Assembly: GCA_964373255.1 (NCBI GenBank)
Contig: CAYJTG010000003.1
Coordinates: 1 to 64,000, forward strand
Length of the DNA: 64,000 nt
Reading direction: 5' to 3'
Source: JACPVU01 sp964373255
GTDB lineage: Archaea > Aenigmatarchaeota > Aenigmatarchaeia > GW2011-AR5
This document shows positions 1-5,560 of this stretch, piece after piece. The first letter of the stretch is position 1; each line of letters starts with the position of its first letter. The notes beneath the pieces were generated by a model that was not told the DNA's origin, did no database searches, and worked only from the letters and a program-made list of their open reading frames with translations. Position numbers and translations under genes: made by a program.

Positions 1-27
1 TGCTCCCGGCGGGATTTGAACCCGCGC

Positions 28-60
28 ATCCTTAGAAGGAATATCTATAATTCTCTTCTT
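28..60 (-). other. Variable-loop intron of tRNA-Glu (33 nt)
   Basis: Central helix CCTG/AAGG, bulges AGA and ATG, and an intron helix of 9 bp (AGAAG plus GAAT against ATTC-CTTCT, with one bulged A). Excision leaves the variable loop AGGC directly before the T-stem. Boundaries are less certain than for the D-loop intron. Confidence 0.6.
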
Positions 61-93
61 CTCAGGCTCGAAAGGCCCGAATCCTTGACCGGG

Positions 94-172
94 ATTTCCC
101 ACCATTCTTTCATAATAATTGCTTCACCATAATTTCTTTTGGTGCAGCTTTTCTTTTGGAAAGAAAAGGTGC
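94..172 (-). other. D-loop intron of tRNA-Glu (79 nt)
   Basis: BHB layout on the minus strand: exon GTCT, bulge AGG, intron helix starting CACC and closing GGTG, then GGAA, bulge ATC, exon CCGG. Inside lies a perfect 9-bp hairpin (CTTTTCTTT, loop CCA) and a second hairpin using CACC/GGTG. Excision gives a 13-nt D-loop of normal archaeal tRNA-Glu type. Confidence 0.72.
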
Positions 173-213
173 CTAGACGACGGGAGCGTCTTCATTATTC
201 TAAGCCACTGGTT

Positions 214-223
214 TTTTAAATAC
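214..223 (-). promoter_or_regulatory. TATA box of tRNA-Glu
   Basis: An AT-rich box reading TGTATTTAAA on the minus strand lies about 27-36 bp upstream of the tRNA 5' end at 187, the normal distance for an archaeal tRNA promoter. Confidence 0.45.
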
Positions 224-250
224 ATCAGAACGCGATCCGTGCGTGCATTT

Positions 251-529
251 CTAAGTCTTGCCTGAAATTTTCATGAGTCTTTTTTCTGCCAGCTTCTGCC
301 CATGCATAATTATGTAGACTATAACAACCACAACCACAGTCACAATAACAGCCGCCAGGAATTTGTAGAAAAGCCCTTCGCCCCTTGGAACAATCTGCTC
401 GATCGCCGATTTTATGGCATCGTTCCAGAAAAGCCCTACGACAAACGCCAGGGCCGTCACCACAGAAGTGATAAAGATCTTGCGGAAGTTTGAGAGTTCC
501 TGAAGCTTGACGCCAACGTCTTCACTCAT
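251..529 (-). CDS. DUF5654-like small membrane protein
   Basis: The protein has 92 residues. A short charged N-terminus is followed by a hydrophobic segment at about 18-36 (ending FVVGLFWNDAI), an amphipathic stretch, a second membrane segment at about 58-76 rich in Val/Ile, and a basic tail. The FWNDAIKS signature after the first helix and the two-helix layout match the archaeal DUF5654 family, whose function is unknown. It stands alone upstream of tRNA-Glu on the same strand. The family call is from memory of the motif and is moderately secure; that it is a real membrane protein is well supported by composition. Confidence 0.7.
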   Translation of the reverse strand: MSEDVGVKLQELSNFRKIFITSVVTALAFVVGLFWNDAIKSAIEQIVPRGEGLFYKFLAAVIVTVVVVVIVYIIMHGQKLAEKRLMKISGKT

Positions 530-584
530 AAGATCACCAAAAATTCTGGCTTTGCTGAACTTGAAGTTCAGTTTATTAAAAGGG

Positions 585-1373
585 TTAAATAAAGTTCTTT
601 GCCATTTTAAGCAAGTGTGGTGTAATCGGGTCTGTGGGATTGTAAGATTTAGATAGTTTTCTAGTATTTCTCATACCTACAGCATCACACATTTGTTGAC
701 TCCATAAGGTATAAATCAATGCAAAGTGCCCCTTAAAATTATCTATTGTACTACGAACATCATTATAAGAATCAAACAAACACTCTTTTTTCATAAGCGT
801 TGGACGGCGAGCACAATGTACAACCCTAGATGTAGCAAGAAACTTTCCTCTTAATCTTGATTTCAAAGATCCAGCATATCGAACAGGTTCTCCAGAAAAA
901 GTATTTGCAGATTCAAAAACAATTTCTTGTATTTTCTTTTTTGTTGCGTTATATTCATCTAACGTATGCAAGCTTCTTAACAAAAATATTAAAGGAGCAA
1001 GAGTTGCACTTTCAAGAAACTTTATTTTTACATCTGAACCCTCTAATTCATAGCATTTAGTTAATTCATTAATTGAATGGGCAGAATAAACATTTTTAAA
1101 ATCTCTTGATAGAAAAAGAGCGTTACCATTACCAATAATACCATCCACTTCGTCTAACTGGCTAAGAGAGTCCAAGAAATCTATTCCGCCGACCCCAATA
1201 ACAAGAAATGCTTTACCTTTAACAACAAATGCAGCACCTTGTATCAAAATACAATCAATACGTTCTTCAGCTTTGTATAATTGTTTTCTAAATTCTTGAT
1301 AATTATTCCAGATTCCGTACTGCTTCAAGTCAGTCTCAGTAAGTATGAGCTTGCTTATCTTAATTTCTTCCAT
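585..1373 (-). CDS. Uncharacterised protein, possibly HprK-like without P-loop lysine
   Basis: The protein has 262 residues from the ATG at 1373, which has an AGAGGTG ribosome binding site about six bases upstream; an in-frame ATG at 1391 lies inside that leader. I do not recognise a family with certainty. Residues about 50-75 (GAAFVVKGKAFLVIGVGGID) have the layout of the HPr kinase/ATP-PEPCK phosphate-binding segment, a beta hairpin followed by a glycine loop, but the loop lacks the GKS lysine-serine. The gene starts 35 nt after the 3' end of tRNA-Cys, so it may be read from the tRNA promoter. It is AT-richer than its neighbours, which could indicate acquired DNA between tRNA genes. Confidence 0.75.
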   Translation of the reverse strand: MEEIKISKLILTETDLKQYGIWNNYQEFRKQLYKAEERIDCILIQGAAFVVKGKAFLVIGVGGIDFLDSLSQLDEVDGIIGNGNALFLSRDFKNVYSAHSINELTKCYELEGSDVKIKFLESATLAPLIFLLRSLHTLDEYNATKKKIQEIVFESANTFSGEPVRYAGSLKSRLRGKFLATSRVVHCARRPTLMKKECLFDSYNDVRSTIDNFKGHFALIYTLWSQQMCDAVGMRNTRKLSKSYNPTDPITPHLLKMAKNFI

Positions 1374-1407
1374 GAGTAGCACCTCTTTCATAAATTTAAC
1401 TTTGTTA

Positions 1408-1478
1408 AGGCGCGGGTAGGATTTTAACCTACCTGTAGGACTTTGCGAGTCCTCACCTAGGCACTCGGTCACCGCGCC
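1408..1478 (-). tRNA. tRNA-Cys(GCA), structurally unusual
   Basis: A 71-nt uninterrupted cloverleaf: acceptor GGCGCGG/CCGCGCC, anticodon stem AGGAC/GTCCT, loop TCGCAAA (anticodon GCA), T-stem GTAGG/CCTAC, and discriminator U73, which is typical for Cys. Several conserved bases deviate: position 33 is C instead of U, the T-loop is TTAAAAT so C56 is A, and the D-loop GAGTGCCTA lacks the GG pair. All stems are perfect, so it is probably functional but atypical. Confidence 0.85.
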
Positions 1479-1597
1479 ACATTTTATAATTAATAGATTA
1501 ATTGTAAAAAAAATTAAAACATAGTCTATATGAAACTGAACTTGAAGTTAAGTTCTTTCAATGGGTCAGGGCAGAATCGAACTGCCTGTCTTCGCCT

Positions 1598-1684
1598 TTC
1601 AAGGAGTAGAAACCGAAGGTTTCTCTCCCTCGACCCTCATTTCCTTCAAAAATAAAGGTAAAGAGATTTTTCAGTTTCTCCTCT
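1598..1684 (-). other. 87-nt anticodon-loop intron of tRNA-Val
   Basis: Lies after position 37, the canonical intron site. Flanks CAAG/CTTG and GGAG/CTCC pair near the junctions. The interior carries a hairpin GAAACC-TTC-GGTTTC. One base of ambiguity exists because A37/A38 are repeated at the 3' junction. Confidence 0.82.
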
Positions 1685-1698
1685 TGTAAGGGCGACGT

Positions 1699-1721
1699 TT
1701 GGTAAACTGGTTTACCAGTTT
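1699..1721 (-). other. 23-nt D-stem intron of tRNA-Val
   Basis: Minus strand order: GGTA, bulge TGA, AACTGG, loop TAAA, CCAGTT, TACC, bulge AAA. Cutting after the second base of each bulge joins TATG to ACG and rebuilds the D-stem GTC/GAC exactly. It is one of the smallest introns I can define here and is nearly all hairpin. Confidence 0.85.
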
Positions 1722-1841
1722 CATACCGGTAGACCACTGACCCACACTCAAATCAGCTGTTCCTTGAAATGACATCACTGCTTCCTAAAAGACAGCATGT
1801 CTTTGCAGAAGCTAAATATGGACGATCCGAAGATCGTGGTA

Positions 1842-2033
1842 TTATATCTTCTGCAAATAATAGATCACGGCAAGCGTCAGGATTGTCAGGAATACGGATA
1901 TTATCACGACGATCGCGCCGTGGTTCCTGTATTTCTTTTCTGTGTACAGTACGCAGCCTGCTATTATGCCTGTCGGCAGCGGGTTGAATATGGCGGCTAT
2001 GTAGCCCAGCAAAATCCACTTGTTTATTTTCAT
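1842..2033 (-). CDS. Small two-helix membrane protein
   Basis: The protein has 63 residues. Hydrophobic helices at about 5-27 (WILLGYIAAIFNPLPTGIIA) and 40-59 (GAIVVIISVFLTILTLAVIY) are joined by a basic loop TEKKYRNHG, and the tail is QKI. Its ATG overlaps the stop of the upstream Nudix gene by four bases, so it is the third gene of a translationally coupled operon. The pattern resembles small membrane proteins common in archaea; no function can be read from it. The reading frame is preferred over the longer frames on the other strand because of composition and coupling. Confidence 0.65.
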   Translation of the reverse strand: MKINKWILLGYIAAIFNPLPTGIIAGCVLYTEKKYRNHGAIVVIISVFLTILTLAVIYYLQKI

Positions 2034-2437
2034 TTTATCACGCTATTTAAGCAAAGCATTATCATTTCCCTTTCTTGCCCTGAATGAAATCTTTTATTTT
2101 GAATTGCTTTAATATCCACCCATTCGTAATCCGTGTGCTCGTTGCTTAATTTCACTTCACCACGGCTGCTATCGGCCCTATAAAATATTATAAACCTTTT
2201 CCTGCCATCAATATATTTTTTAATATTTACAAAAATCGGCCTGACATTTTTAATTCTTAGTCTTGTCTCCTCACTGATTTCCCTTCTTAACGCTGCCACA
2301 GGATTTCTATCTTTTTCTTCGAGATGACCTCCAGGCAAGCCCCATTTGTCTTTGTAGATTGGGCCGATATAATCAGAATACTGCAGGATAAGCATCTTTT
2401 TCTTTCTGAATATTGCAGCGTACTGAACAATTTTCAT
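2030..2437 (-). CDS. Nudix hydrolase
   Basis: The protein has 135 residues, the usual size of a single Nudix domain. The Nudix box begins at about residue 36 (WGLPGGHLEE) and continues through REISEET at about 56-62, which supplies the glutamates that bind Mg2+. These enzymes hydrolyse a nucleoside diphosphate linked to another group. The N-terminal strand and the helix after the box are intact, so it should be active; the substrate cannot be told. The gene overlaps the upstream Nudix gene and the downstream membrane gene by four bases each. The final Gly of the box is replaced (EETRLRI instead of EETGL). Confidence 0.9.
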   Translation of the reverse strand: MKIVQYAAIFRKKKMLILQYSDYIGPIYKDKWGLPGGHLEEKDRNPVAALRREISEETRLRIKNVRPIFVNIKKYIDGRKRFIIFYRADSSRGEVKLSNEHTDYEWVDIKAIQNKRFHSGQEREMIMLCLNSVIK

Positions 2438-2898
2438 TCTAATACTTCCATTTTATGATTTATTAGTTTGTCCGCATCCTTGTCAAAATAAAATACGCCC
2501 CTGAATTTCTTCCTGTCAAGCATTAAAGGCATCCAGATCTCGTCGTCGGGCCACATCTGATGGAAGGGTATCTCTTTCAACAGAAACCATTTGGGTATTG
2601 CTTCATCGCTTTCTATCAACGATCCGGAAAATTTATCCGCGATGAATACATGGCCTATTATGTCAGGCTCTTTTGTCTGGCCCAAATAAAATTCAAGATA
2701 GCCAATATTCCTGACGTCTTTTGGTATTATTCCTGTCTCCTCTTCTGTTTCCCTGATTGCTGCCTGCTCTGGACTTTCACCCTGCTTTATCTTGCCGCCC
2801 GCACCGTTCCACTTGCCCGCGCCGAAGCCGCGCTTCTTGTAGATGAGAAGTATTTTGTCGTTGTTCATGATGTAACACAGTGTAGCATTGATAGTCAT
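2434..2898 (-). CDS. MutT/MTH1-like Nudix hydrolase
   Basis: The protein has 154 residues. The Nudix box spans about residues 32-54 (GAGGKIKQGES, then RETEEETG). The segments KWNGAGGKI and, near residue 115, WPDDEIWMP resemble the MTH1/NUDT1 group, which removes oxidised purine nucleoside triphosphates from the pool. Sanitising 8-oxo-dGTP is therefore the best guess. It is the first gene of a three-gene operon with a second Nudix enzyme and a membrane protein. The start ATG at 2898 lies about 56 bp from the outer arm of a mobile palindromic element, so the promoter must lie in that gap. Confidence 0.9.
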   Translation of the reverse strand: MTINATLCYIMNNDKILLIYKKRGFGAGKWNGAGGKIKQGESPEQAAIRETEEETGIIPKDVRNIGYLEFYLGQTKEPDIIGHVFIADKFSGSLIESDEAIPKWFLLKEIPFHQMWPDDEIWMPLMLDRKKFRGVFYFDKDADKLINHKMEVLE

Positions 2899-2945
2899 AA
2901 TACTGCAATTTAGTTAGATTTCATGCTTTTATTTTTATTAGATCA

Positions 2946-3124
2946 GTGATTATCGATTGAATTCCATATTCGTATGATGATGGTCGACGTAGACGTATAC
3001 GTCTGTTGACGTATACGTCAGCTAGAGGCATTGTCTGAACCGTTAGACGCACTTCGTGCGTCAGTTTGTTTCAATGCCTCTCACGTCGACCATCATACTT
3101 TAATGGAATTCAATCGTGATTATC
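2946..3124. mobile_element. Palindromic element A1 with 9-bp target duplications
   Basis: The element is 2955-3115 (161 bp), flanked by GTGATTATC at 2946-2954 and 3116-3124. Its ends pair (GATTGAATTCCAT with ATGGAATTCAATC), then a 4x4 internal loop, helix GTATGATG, a one-sided 3-nt bulge and helix GTCGACGT. Inside are two hairpins: GACGTATACGTC-TGTT-GACGTATACGTC, and AGAGGCATTG/CAATGCCTCT whose loop holds a smaller hairpin GACGCAC-TTC-GTGCGTC. The hairpins are joined by AGCT. No open reading frame fits. The direct repeats show that it inserted as a unit. Confidence 0.92.
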
Positions 3125-3131
3125 TGTGTTA

Positions 3132-3254
3132 GTGCCACCTCCAGAAGCAAGCGAAGAGCCTGATCTAAGGCATTATAGACATCTGGACGAGATATTCGAA
3201 GCTTATTCGAAAGCTATTAAACAAGAAAGGAAGAAAGAAACTTACGAGCACTAA
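3132..3254 (+). pseudogene. Short ORF, possible C-terminal gene remnant
   Basis: A 40-residue frame from GTG 3132 (or 3126) ends with TAA at 3252-3254. The peptide is charged and helix-forming (YRHLDEIFEAYSKAIKQERK), like the tail of a larger protein. A stop codon at 3117 closes the frame just upstream, at the edge of element A1. No ribosome binding site is visible. It may be the end of a gene destroyed before A1 inserted, or chance. Confidence 0.3.
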
Positions 3255-3331
3255 AACGCCAGACAGATTTATTTCTTACATTTTTAAAGTTCTTGAATCA
3301 TTTAGAATATTACTTTTGCCAATCTTTAGAA

Positions 3332-3452
3332 GCTGGGATAGCCAAGTTTGGTCTACGGCGCAGGTTTGCTAAACCTGTGAGCGTAAAGGATGGACGTAGC
3401 TTCGCTACGTCAGTCAACGATGCTCACGGGGGTTCAAATCCCCCTCCCAGCG
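3332..3452 (+). tRNA. tRNA-Ser(GCU) with variable-arm intron
   Basis: Acceptor GCTGGGA at 3332-3338 pairs with TCCCAGC at 3445-3451; discriminator G, typical of Ser. Anticodon stem CAGGT/ACCTG, loop TTGCTAA (GCU). T-arm GGGGG-TTCAAAT-CCCCC. The variable region is 50 nt as encoded. Removing a 34-nt BHB intron (3388-3421) leaves TGAGC-GTAAA-GCTCA, a standard serine variable arm, and an 87-nt tRNA. Confidence 0.92.
3388..3421 (+). other. 34-nt variable-arm intron of tRNA-Ser
   Basis: Central helix CGTA/AACG (three pairs plus A-A), bulges AAG (3386-3388) and ATG (3420-3422), and an intron stem of GATG + GACGTAGC against GCTACGTC + AGTC with a TTC loop. Cuts between the second and third bulge bases give the normal arm. 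The reverse strand contains GCGAAGC, a known hyperstable DNA mini-hairpin sequence. Confidence 0.75.
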
Positions 3453-3548
3453 CTCAGGATTTGAACCCTTGGGTTCACGTGTGGCTGAGCGAAGCTCGCC
3501 AACGGCTCGAAGACCTTCGGTCTTCGTAGCAATCCCCCTCCCAGCGCT
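3437..3548 (+). repeat. 18-bp duplication of the tRNA-Ser 3' end around a 76-bp hairpin block
   Basis: AATCCCCCTCCCAGCGCT occurs at 3437-3454, as the 3' end of tRNA-Ser, and again at 3531-3548. Between them are hairpins: GCTCAG...GAACCC/GGGTTC...CTGAGC, then GAGC-GAA-GCTC, then GAAGACC-TTC-GGTCTTC. A duplicated tRNA 3' end is the usual footprint of integrase-type insertion, so this looks like a tiny relic or satellite between attL and attR. No integrase gene is present. Confidence 0.7.
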
Positions 3549-3550
3549 AT

Positions 3551-3612
3551 TATAGCTAAACAAGAAAAGAATCAGATATTATATTTCTTGTGTTACATTT
3601 CTTGTTTGCTAT
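3551..3612. repeat. Palindromic element C, solo copy
   Basis: The termini are inverted: TATAGCTAAACAAGAAA at the left and TTTCTTGTTTGCTATA at the right. A second copy of the same sequence lies inside element B2 at 27389-27435. This copy has a 15-bp partial duplication of the TTTCTTG arm. Similarity continues rightwards to GCTTCATAATAA (to about 3637). The rest of the gap up to 3869 shows no gene, only AT-rich DNA likely to hold the promoter of the next gene. Confidence 0.7.
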
Positions 3613-3869
3613 ACATGGTGAAGCTATGCTTCATAATAATTCCTGTAATTCTCAGCAATTACAAAAACATTACGGCGAATACCGGAACATCCTCTATTGG
3701 CTGTGTTTAAACCTGTCGATAGTTTTAAACGTTTCCGAAAACAATTGTGCTTAGGCAATATAGCAAGTGACAGAAATATTCATACAAAATAGATACACAA
3801 ACACGAAAAAGCTAATAAACTGCATTTATGATTAATCTAATGTTCAATTTGCAAATTGGAGGAATCTTT

Positions 3870-4169
3870 ATGGCCGTGAACGTGAAAAGCCTTTCAGACA
3901 TGACAAGAAAAGACGTGTTCACCTCAAAGGGCGCTTACTGCGGCAAGGTCGTCGACATGGGGATAGACCTCGAGAAGTTCCGCGTAAAATCCCTTGTCGT
4001 GGATGCAATAAGCGGCTCACACCTCGCAACAATCGTAGGCGAAAAGAAGGGCGTTATAGTGCCGTTCAACATGGTCCAGTCGATAGGCGATATAGTAATC
4101 ATAAAGCACATCTCGCCGACCACGATGGAAGAAGATACAGAAGAGGCACCAACAACCGCTAATCTCTGA
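3870..4169 (+). CDS. PRC-barrel domain protein
   Basis: The protein has 99 residues from the ATG at 3870, chosen because a GGAGG ribosome binding site lies seven bases upstream; an earlier in-frame ATG at 3828 has none. The sequence folds as a single PRC-barrel: MTRKDVFTSKGAYCGKVVDM, then strands including VKSLVVDA and GVIVPFNMVQSIGDIVII, and an acidic Thr-rich tail. PRC-barrel proteins of this size are frequent in archaea and are thought to act in RNA metabolism or division; CdpB-type proteins are one such group. The specific role here is not evident. It precedes the oxidoreductase genes by 149 bp. Confidence 0.8.
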   Translation: MAVNVKSLSDMTRKDVFTSKGAYCGKVVDMGIDLEKFRVKSLVVDAISGSHLATIVGEKKGVIVPFNMVQSIGDIVIIKHISPTTMEEDTEEAPTTANL

Positions 4170-4318
4170 GGCTCTTTTTTGATTTCTGCATGTATCCTGA
4201 ATATTTCCTGTTAGAAGTCGGAGTAAGCTTTGTGCTGTTCGTGCATTTTGACTGTTTCTGCTGTTTTCATCGCTGTTTTGCTATAACTATAAATCTTGTT
4301 ACTACTAAATATATAGCC

Positions 4319-4825
4319 ATGATAACGATTTCTGTCTACGGTACCAACGAAAAGGATGCTGAGCAGGGCATCTCGATTATTGCAAAGGCAGCAGTGCTTT
4401 CCGATTTTCAGGTCCAGTCCCTGTTTTTTCCATCTCCAGACCACGTGTGGGGAGCTGTAAAAATCGACAAGGGCCACATACTGTCCAAAGACGTGGGGAT
4501 GTCCGACATAGCCATTGTCCTGGAGACAAGGCTCAACATAAAGCGCCTTTCACAGGGCTTTAAGGATAATTCCATTGTGATATTTAATTCGCCTGAAAAG
4601 CTGTCGTTCCCGTGGCTGAAGAAGAGAAGAATAAAGGCATACGGTCTTGACGCATCAGCCATTTCCACCGGCGTACTGAAAAAGCACATGCCATGCGTAC
4701 CGGCTGCTGGCGCGGTTGCAAAATACTTCAACAAGATAACGCTGAAATCCATGAAGTCCGCCGCCGAGCACGTCTCAAAGGAAGCTGTGCTGGCGGTGGA
4801 AGAGGGCTACAAAGCCGTGCGGTAA
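4319..4825 (+). CDS. porC: 2-oxoacid:ferredoxin oxidoreductase, gamma subunit
   Basis: The protein has 168 residues from ATG 4319, where homology begins with ITISVYGTNEKDAEQGISIIAKAA. The family normally has GxGGQG near here; this protein reads VYGTNEKDAEQG, so the glycine motif is partly lost. Later segments (VKIDKGHILSKDVGMSDIAIVLE and the CVPAAGAVAKYF region) follow the gamma fold. The gamma subunit couples the thiamine-bound catalytic subunits in pyruvate or related 2-oxoacid oxidation to acetyl-CoA with ferredoxin reduction. The delta gene follows after 77 bp; alpha and beta lie further downstream. The sequence is divergent, so the substrate is not assignable. Confidence 0.82.
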   Translation: MITISVYGTNEKDAEQGISIIAKAAVLSDFQVQSLFFPSPDHVWGAVKIDKGHILSKDVGMSDIAIVLETRLNIKRLSQGFKDNSIVIFNSPEKLSFPWLKKRRIKAYGLDASAISTGVLKKHMPCVPAAGAVAKYFNKITLKSMKSAAEHVSKEAVLAVEEGYKAVR

Positions 4826-4902
4826 CTTTCTTTTTTAAAAAAGAAGATTAATCAAGAAAAAGTATTGGGAAGATATATTATCTGAAATTGGTGTATTTTG
4901 TC

Positions 4903-5202
4903 ATGAAGAAAGATGAAGCAAGCATCGGCGTGTCAGACGAAACAATAAAGTTCGACGCAAAGGCGCTGCCGGTCCTGAACCCGCACACTGTAGAGCCGCC
5001 CAAGGTACTGCGGCTTGTCAGGCCTAAGATTGACCTTTCTGTCTGCCAGAACAACTACAACTGCATAGTGTTCTGTCCTTACAACGCCATAGGCAAGAAC
5101 GAAAAGGGACGGCCGGTAATTGACTACAACCTGTGCACTGGCTGTTTGATCTGCCTGAGGGAGTGCCCTGCTGTTGCCATAACAGAGGAGAGAGAAGTTT
5201 AA
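4903..5202 (+). CDS. porD: 2-oxoacid:ferredoxin oxidoreductase, delta (ferredoxin) subunit
   Basis: The protein has 99 residues from ATG 4903. The C-terminal half is a two-cluster ferredoxin. The second motif is complete (CTGCLICLRECP at about 76-87). The first reads CQNNYNCIVFCP (about 45-56): where CxxCxxCxxxCP is expected the second Cys is Asn, leaving three cysteines. The N-terminal third (about 1-40) is the extension found in PorD proteins. It passes electrons from the catalytic heterodimer to soluble ferredoxin. The missing cysteine suggests a 3Fe-4S cluster or an unusual ligand at site one. Located between gamma and alpha genes; an AT hairpin and element A2 follow. Confidence 0.9.
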   Translation: MKKDEASIGVSDETIKFDAKALPVLNPHTVEPPKVLRLVRPKIDLSVCQNNYNCIVFCPYNAIGKNEKGRPVIDYNLCTGCLICLRECPAVAITEEREV

Positions 5203-5205
5203 TGT

Positions 5206-5226
5206 AAGCTTTTTAGAAAAAAGCTT
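5206..5226 (+). terminator. Hairpin after porD
   Basis: AAGCTTTTT and AAAAAGCTT form a 9-bp stem with a 3-base loop, starting four bases after the porD stop. Archaeal termination mostly needs T-tracts rather than hairpins; the T-run in the left arm could serve. It could also just protect the mRNA end. Confidence 0.4.
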
Positions 5227-5404
5227 AAGCAAAAGATTGAATTCCATATTCGTATGATGATGGTCGACGTAGCAGTATACGTCTTTTGACGTATACTGCA
5301 GCTAGAGGCATTGTCTGAACCGTTAGACGCACTTCGTGCGTCAGTTTGTTTCAATGCCTCTCACGTCGACCATCATACTTTAATGGAATTCAATCTAAGC
5401 AAAA
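5226..5404. mobile_element. Palindromic element A2 with 9-bp target duplications
   Basis: The element is 5235-5395 (161 bp), flanked by TAAGCAAAA at 5226-5234 and 5396-5404. It is nearly identical to A1 and in the same orientation. The hairpin next to the bulge differs by paired changes: GCAGTATACGTC-TTTT-GACGTATACTGC here versus the fully palindromic arm in A1. It sits between porD and porA. Confidence 0.93.
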
Positions 5405-5460
5405 ATTTCAGGAAAGTATTAAGTCTAATTTCAACAATATCTAGGAAGGGATTAAGTCTA

Positions 5461-5543
5461 GACACACAGAAAGCAAAGCTTTCTGGTGCACCAAAGAACC
5501 TTTGGTTCTTTGCGTGTTATAAGGGAAACCTTAGGTTTCCCTT
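5461..5543. repeat. Cluster of three perfect hairpins before porA
   Basis: CAGAAAGC-AAA-GCTTTCTG (5467-5485), CAAAGAACC-TTT-GGTTCTTTG (5492-5512), and AAGGGAAACCT-T-AGGTTTCCCTT (5521-5543). The first two are enclosed by ACAC/GTGT (5462-5465, 5514-5517) and separated by the palindrome GGTGCACC, which gives a miniature three-way junction. No gene fits. Together with A2 they fill the 358-bp gap between porD and porA. Confidence 0.75.
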
Positions 5544-5560
5544 AATGTAGGATGATTTTT

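Larger units (their letters stand above)
1..187 (-). tRNA. tRNA-Glu(UUC) with two BHB-type introns
   Basis: Reads right to left: acceptor GCTCCCG at 187-181 pairs with CGGGAGC at 8-2, discriminator A at 1. The anticodon loop CTTTCGA gives UUC. The T-arm is GCGGG-TTCAAAT-CCCGC. Intron 1 (94-172, 79 nt) sits in the D-loop; intron 2 (28-60, 33 nt) sits in the variable loop. Cutting each 3-nt bulge between its 2nd and 3rd base leaves a 75-nt tRNA with D-loop TAGCCCGGTCAAG and variable loop AGGC. The central helices are imperfect: GTCT/GGAA and CCTG/AAGG each carry one G-A mismatch. The cloverleaf and anticodon are certain; the exact cuts are predicted. Confidence 0.9.
1562..1743 (-). tRNA. tRNA-Val(UAC) with two introns
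   Basis: Acceptor GGGTCAG at 1743-1737 pairs with CTGACCC, discriminator A at 1562. The T-arm is GGCAG-TTCGATT-CTGCC. The anticodon stem TCGCC/GGCGA and loop CTTACAA (anticodon UAC) form only after removal of an 87-nt intron. A second 23-nt intron interrupts the 3' strand of the D-stem. Removing both leaves a 72-nt tRNA with D-stem GTC/GAC. The D-stem intron has a textbook BHB (helix GGTA/TACC, bulges TGA and AAA). Confidence 0.93.

Noticed and set aside
28..60. tRNA-Glu variable region as a class II long arm
   Set aside because: tRNA-Glu is class I; the hairpin with 3-nt bulges and a 4-nt product fits an intron.
2955..3115. Elements as rho-independent terminators or CRISPR repeats
   Set aside because: They are branched, lack U-tracts, occur singly with target duplications, and have no spacer array. 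No CRISPR array is seen in the window.
3455..3530. A second, partial tRNA after tRNA-Ser
   Set aside because: GGGTTC and a T-arm-like stretch occur on the reverse strand, but no acceptor or anticodon stem can be formed.
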